A DNA stretch of 22,961 nt, taken from IMG/VR virus record IMGVR_UViG_3300009076_000052, positions 1 to 22,961 of that record; one strand, 5' to 3'. The notes beneath the pieces were generated by a model, which was not told the DNA's origin, made no database searches, and saw only the letters and a program-made list of their open reading frames with translations. Each line of letters opens with the position of its first letter. Position 1 is the stretch's first letter. A program made the position numbers and the translations under genes. Below, piece by piece: positions 20,473 through 22,961 of this stretch. The stretch comes from a virus.

Positions 20473-22961
20473 TTCTTAGTCTCCAGTATATCTAACGTAG
20501 CATCAATAGCGTTAACACCCCAAGCAGTTCCGCTTTCTAATACTTTAAAAATTAAAGAAGTTTCTATTCGAGTAGTCCCTGAAGGAGGGGTAGACAAGAA
20601 ATCAATAATGTGAGCATTAGTGTTACGATGAGTCGCTGTTACATTAAAGTTAACTTCTTGGTTAGTCGATAGTAATGTGGTTACATTGTAGTACTTAACC
20701 TGAACTGTCACATCAAGCTTACAAAAGATATTAAACATAGAAACCGAGTTGTTATTATAGGCAGGTTGAAACCAAAGTTTACCTCTAATCCTAGTAGGTG
20801 CCCCGGAGTTATTTACATTCAACGTTACAGGCATAATTTCAGTGTTATCATCCTCTTCATAGTAAGTATTAATAGCCGTCTTAGCAGAAGAAGGTACAGT
20901 AACAGCTTGACCTGCAATAGTTAAAGTATCTACAGATCCATTCTTAATGTAAGCGGTATCCATGTACACACCTGCAGGAACTGACTCACCCCCTACAGTA
21001 GTTGGGGTAGTAGTAACAACAAAAGGATTAGGTGTTGCTAGCTCATTCCAAATGTAACCACCTTGAGAAGCACCTGAAGACCTAAAATACTTTTTGGTTA
21101 TAGTCGCCCAGTATATCTGACCTAAAGACCCTACTGTGCTGCTAGTGGGGCTGTACGGCCCTGTAAGATCAGGGCTAGGTGCTAGGTAAAACCTATCAGC
21201 TGCTATGGCAAACTCAGAGCCAGTAGTAGCATCATTGTATAAACCAAAGCCAGCTACCTTACCAGCCACATCAGTCTTAACTGTAAACTGAGATGTGAGT
21301 CCATTTATAGTAGAAGCTTGAGTTTGTATGCTAGCTGTGTTGTCCCCAACGGTAGTGTTTAAAGTAGATATTTTAGTAGCTGAAGCAGCGACTCCATCAT
21401 CAGAGTCATTAACTAATGTTTCTACCACATCCAAAGCACTGGAAACAGCACTAAACCCTGTAGTAGGGTTATTAATAGTGGATTCTAAAGCACTAACTTT
21501 TGTAGCTGTAGCGTTAACTCCGTCATCTGTATCATTAACTAAAGTCTCTACAACATCTAAAGCATTAGCTGTAGCAGCAACTCCTGTAGTAGCATTATTA
21601 ACTGTAGATTCTAAAGCACTGATCTTACTAGCTGAAGCAGCTACTCCGTCATCTGAATCATTAACTAAAGTCTCTACAACATCTAAAGCATTAGATGTAG
21701 CTGCAACTCCTGTAGTAGCATTATTGACTGTAGCCTCTAAAGAATTAAGTCTATTTGCAGAAACAGTAAGACCTGTGGTTGAGTCGTCAATTGCATTTTC
21801 AACAGCACTTAAATTGGTTACTGTAGCTGCAAGCCCGGTAGTAGGGTTATTTACAGTAGACTCTAATACACTAATCTTACTTGCAGAAGCTGAAACACCT
21901 GTAGAGGTGTTATTAACTAAAGTTTCTACAGAGTCTAATGCACTTGAAGTAGCTGTAACACCTGTGGTAGCATTGTTAACTGTAGATTCTAAAGCACTAA
22001 TTTTATTAGCTGAAGCAGTAACTCCAGTGCCTGTAGCATTAACTAAAGTTTCTACTGTATCTAAAGCATTAGATGTAGCAGCAACACCAGTAGTAGCATT
22101 ATTAACCGTAGACTCTAGTGTGCTTACTTTATTATTCAAGGCGGTAACACCAGTACTTGAGTTATTAACTAAGGTTTCTACAGAGTCTAATGCATTTGAA
22201 GTAGCTGTAACACCTGTGGTAGGGTCGTCAACTGTAGATTCTAAAGCACTAATTTTATTAGCTGAAGCAGTAACTCCAGTGCCTGTAGCATTAACTAAAG
22301 TTTCTACTGTATCTAATGCTTGCGAAGTAGCTGCAACACCAGTAGTAGCATCGTTAACTGTAGATTCTAAAGCGCTAATCTTACTTGCAGAAGCTGAAAC
22401 ACCAGTGTTTGAGTTGTTGACTAAAGTCTCCACAACATCTAAAGCATTTGATGTAGCTGTAACTCCTGTAGTAGCATTGTTAACTGTAGATTCTAAAGCA
22501 CTAATCTTAGCAGCTGAAGCAGTAACGCCAGTGCCTGAAGCATTAACTAGTGTTTCTACTGTATCTAATGCTTGTGAGGTAGCAGTAACACCCGTAGCAG
22601 CATCATTGACTGTAGATTCTAAAGCACTAATTTTATTAGCTGAAGCAGTAACACCAGTAGAAGCGTTATTAACTAAAGTTTCTACAGAGTCTAATGCTTG
22701 CGAAGTAGCAACAACACCTGTAGTAGCATCATTGACTGTAGAGTTAAGGGCTGTAATAGCCTGAGCTGCAGCAGAAGAACTACCTGCAGTTACTGTATTA
22801 ATTGCAGTAATATCTGCAGAGTTATCTGCTACCAAAGCACCTAAGCTAGAGTAGTCACCTAACACATCCCAAAAAGAAGTGTTCGTAGGTAAATTACCCG
22901 TAGTAGCTGCAGTCGCAATGTAAAGTTTATCAAGGTAAACAACTTGATCGTTAATAGCGTA
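20469..22961 (-). CDS. tail fibre / host-recognition protein with tandem repeats, 5' partial
   Basis: The frame is open to the window edge, so the gene extends beyond 22961; at least 830 residues are visible. The GTG at 22865 is an internal valine. The first visible residues (A-I-N-D-Q-V-V-Y, L-Y-I-A, T-G-N-L-P-T, F-W-D-V) resemble a small carbohydrate-binding (CBM5/12-like) fold. Eleven 42-residue repeats follow (21366-22751), each two 21-residue halves of pattern L-E-x-x-V-N-x-x-x-T-G-V, then Q-F-T-V-K-T-D, V-A-G-F-G-L-Y and S-E-F-A-I-A-A-D-R-F. That last block is the DUF1983 signature of lambda gpJ-type host-specificity proteins. After it come A-Y-I-K-N-G-S and a beta-rich C-terminus probably contacting the host. 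A trimeric fibre is likely. Confidence 0.87.
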   Translation of the reverse strand, partial: YAINDQVVYLDKLYIATAATTGNLPTNTSFWDVLGDYSSLGALVADNSADITAINTVTAGSSSAAAQAITALNSTVNDATTGVVATSQALDSVETLVNNASTGVTASANKISALESTVNDAATGVTATSQALDTVETLVNASGTGVTASAAKISALESTVNNATTGVTATSNALDVVETLVNNSNTGVSASASKISALESTVNDATTGVAATSQALDTVETLVNATGTGVTASANKISALESTVDDPTTGVTATSNALDSVETLVNNSSTGVTALNNKVSTLESTVNNATTGVAATSNALDTVETLVNATGTGVTASANKISALESTVNNATTGVTATSSALDSVETLVNNTSTGVSASASKISVLESTVNNPTTGLAATVTNLSAVENAIDDSTTGLTVSANRLNSLEATVNNATTGVAATSNALDVVETLVNDSDDGVAASASKISALESTVNNATTGVAATANALDVVETLVNDTDDGVNATATKVSALESTINNPTTGFSAVSSALDVVETLVNDSDDGVAASATKISTLNTTVGDNTASIQTQASTINGLTSQFTVKTDVAGKVAGFGLYNDATTGSEFAIAADRFYLAPSPDLTGPYSPTSSTVGSLGQIYWATITKKYFRSSGASQGGYIWNELATPNPFVVTTTPTTVGGESVPAGVYMDTAYIKNGSVDTLTIAGQAVTVPSSAKTAINTYYEEDDNTEIMPVTLNVNNSGAPTRIRGKLWFQPAYNNNSVSMFNIFCKLDVTVQVKYYNVTTLLSTNQEVNFNVTATHRNTNAHIIDFLSTPPSGTTRIETSLIFKVLESGTAWGVNAIDATLDILETKK
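21366..22751 (-). repeat. eleven tandem 126-bp (42-aa) repeats in the tail fibre gene
   Basis: Eleven units of exactly 42 residues are in register with no indels. Each unit is itself a pair of related 21-residue halves: A-L-E-S-T-V-N-N-A-T-T-G-V with its tail, then V-E-T-L-V-N with N-x-S-T-G-V and its tail. Units near the middle (about 21724-21850) are the most diverged, with N-L-S-A-V-E-N-A-I-D-D. Twenty-one residues equal three heptads, so a triple-stranded coiled-coil or beta-helical shaft is plausible. Confidence 0.93.
21978..22316. repeat. 87-bp exact direct repeat (21978-22064 and 22230-22316)
   Basis: Two 87-bp stretches are identical base for base and lie 252 bp apart, exactly two 126-bp repeat units. 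Neighbouring units differ at many synonymous positions, so this pair probably reflects recent duplication or gene conversion within the fibre shaft. It is a ready substrate for deletion or expansion in steps of whole units. Confidence 0.9.

Noticed and set aside
21366-22751. CRISPR-like or satellite array
   Set aside because: The repeats are 126 bp, coding, in frame and without unrelated spacers; they are a protein repeat.
21328-22764. A 478-codon open frame on the + strand, antisense to the tail fibre
   Set aside because: It is the mirror of the 126-bp repeats: a stop-free frame in one unit is copied in all eleven. It has no sensible start context, runs against the operon, and its product is only a low-complexity V/A/S/T repeat.
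22863-22865. GTG at 22865 as the start of the tail fibre gene
   Set aside because: The frame stays open to 22961 with a meaningful peptide (F-W-D-V around this site), so the gene is cut by the window and this codon is internal.
1-22961. tRNA genes, att sites, integrase or lysogeny genes
   Set aside because: No cloverleaf-like sequence, recombinase or repressor was recognised by eye. A tRNAscan-SE run would settle the tRNA question.
6285-22961. T7-like phage promoters within the virion operon
   Set aside because: The gaps are mostly under 40 bp and I could not find a shared 20-bp motif upstream of the genes. Promoters for this operon probably lie beyond 22961.

Overview
The window is a near-gapless stretch of a tailed double-stranded DNA phage genome with T7-like (podovirus) architecture. 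No host gene, tRNA, CRISPR array or insertion sequence was seen. The moderately AT-rich composition and the kinds of small virion proteins (cupin, GNAT-like, tail-APC) suggest an aquatic or marine proteobacterial phage, but the host cannot be named from the sequence. Both ends cut through genes: a 5'-3' exonuclease on the left and a tail-fibre gene on the right.

Left arm (1-6214, + strand) is a tightly overlapping replication/expression operon: 5'-3' exonuclease (5' end missing), two small unknown proteins, a SegE-type GIY-YIG endonuclease, a T7 gp4-like primase-helicase, a compact T7-type single-subunit RNA polymerase (698 aa), a small unknown protein, a MazG-like pyrophosphohydrolase and two more small unknown proteins. 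It ends at two adjacent, oppositely directed intrinsic terminators (6213-6280).

Right arm (6285-22961, - strand) is the virion operon, read right to left: tail fibre (at least 830 aa, with eleven 42-residue repeats), tail-assembly-chaperone-like protein, GNAT-like gp13-type protein, an Ala/Gly-rich virion protein, a cupin-fold protein, an Ala/Gly-rich gp14-like protein, then three very large proteins of 853, 1567 and 1342 aa in the place of the T7 internal core/ejection proteins gp14-gp15-gp16.

The most interesting content is in the last two. The 1567-aa protein carries, near its N-terminus, an intact T4-lysozyme-type (GH24) catalytic triad followed by a staphylococcal-nuclease-like domain with all the key catalytic positions. 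The 1342-aa protein carries, in order and at plausible spacing, motifs A, B and C of single-subunit RNA polymerases, resembling the N4 virion RNA polymerase rather than a structural protein. The genome would then encode two single-subunit RNA polymerases: one probably packaged and ejected with the DNA, and one T7-like enzyme made in the cell. The inferred model is that the ejected polymerase starts transcription of the + strand operon, and the T7-like enzyme encoded there transcribes the - strand virion operon. Motif identifications are read directly from translations; packaging and the transcription cascade are inference.
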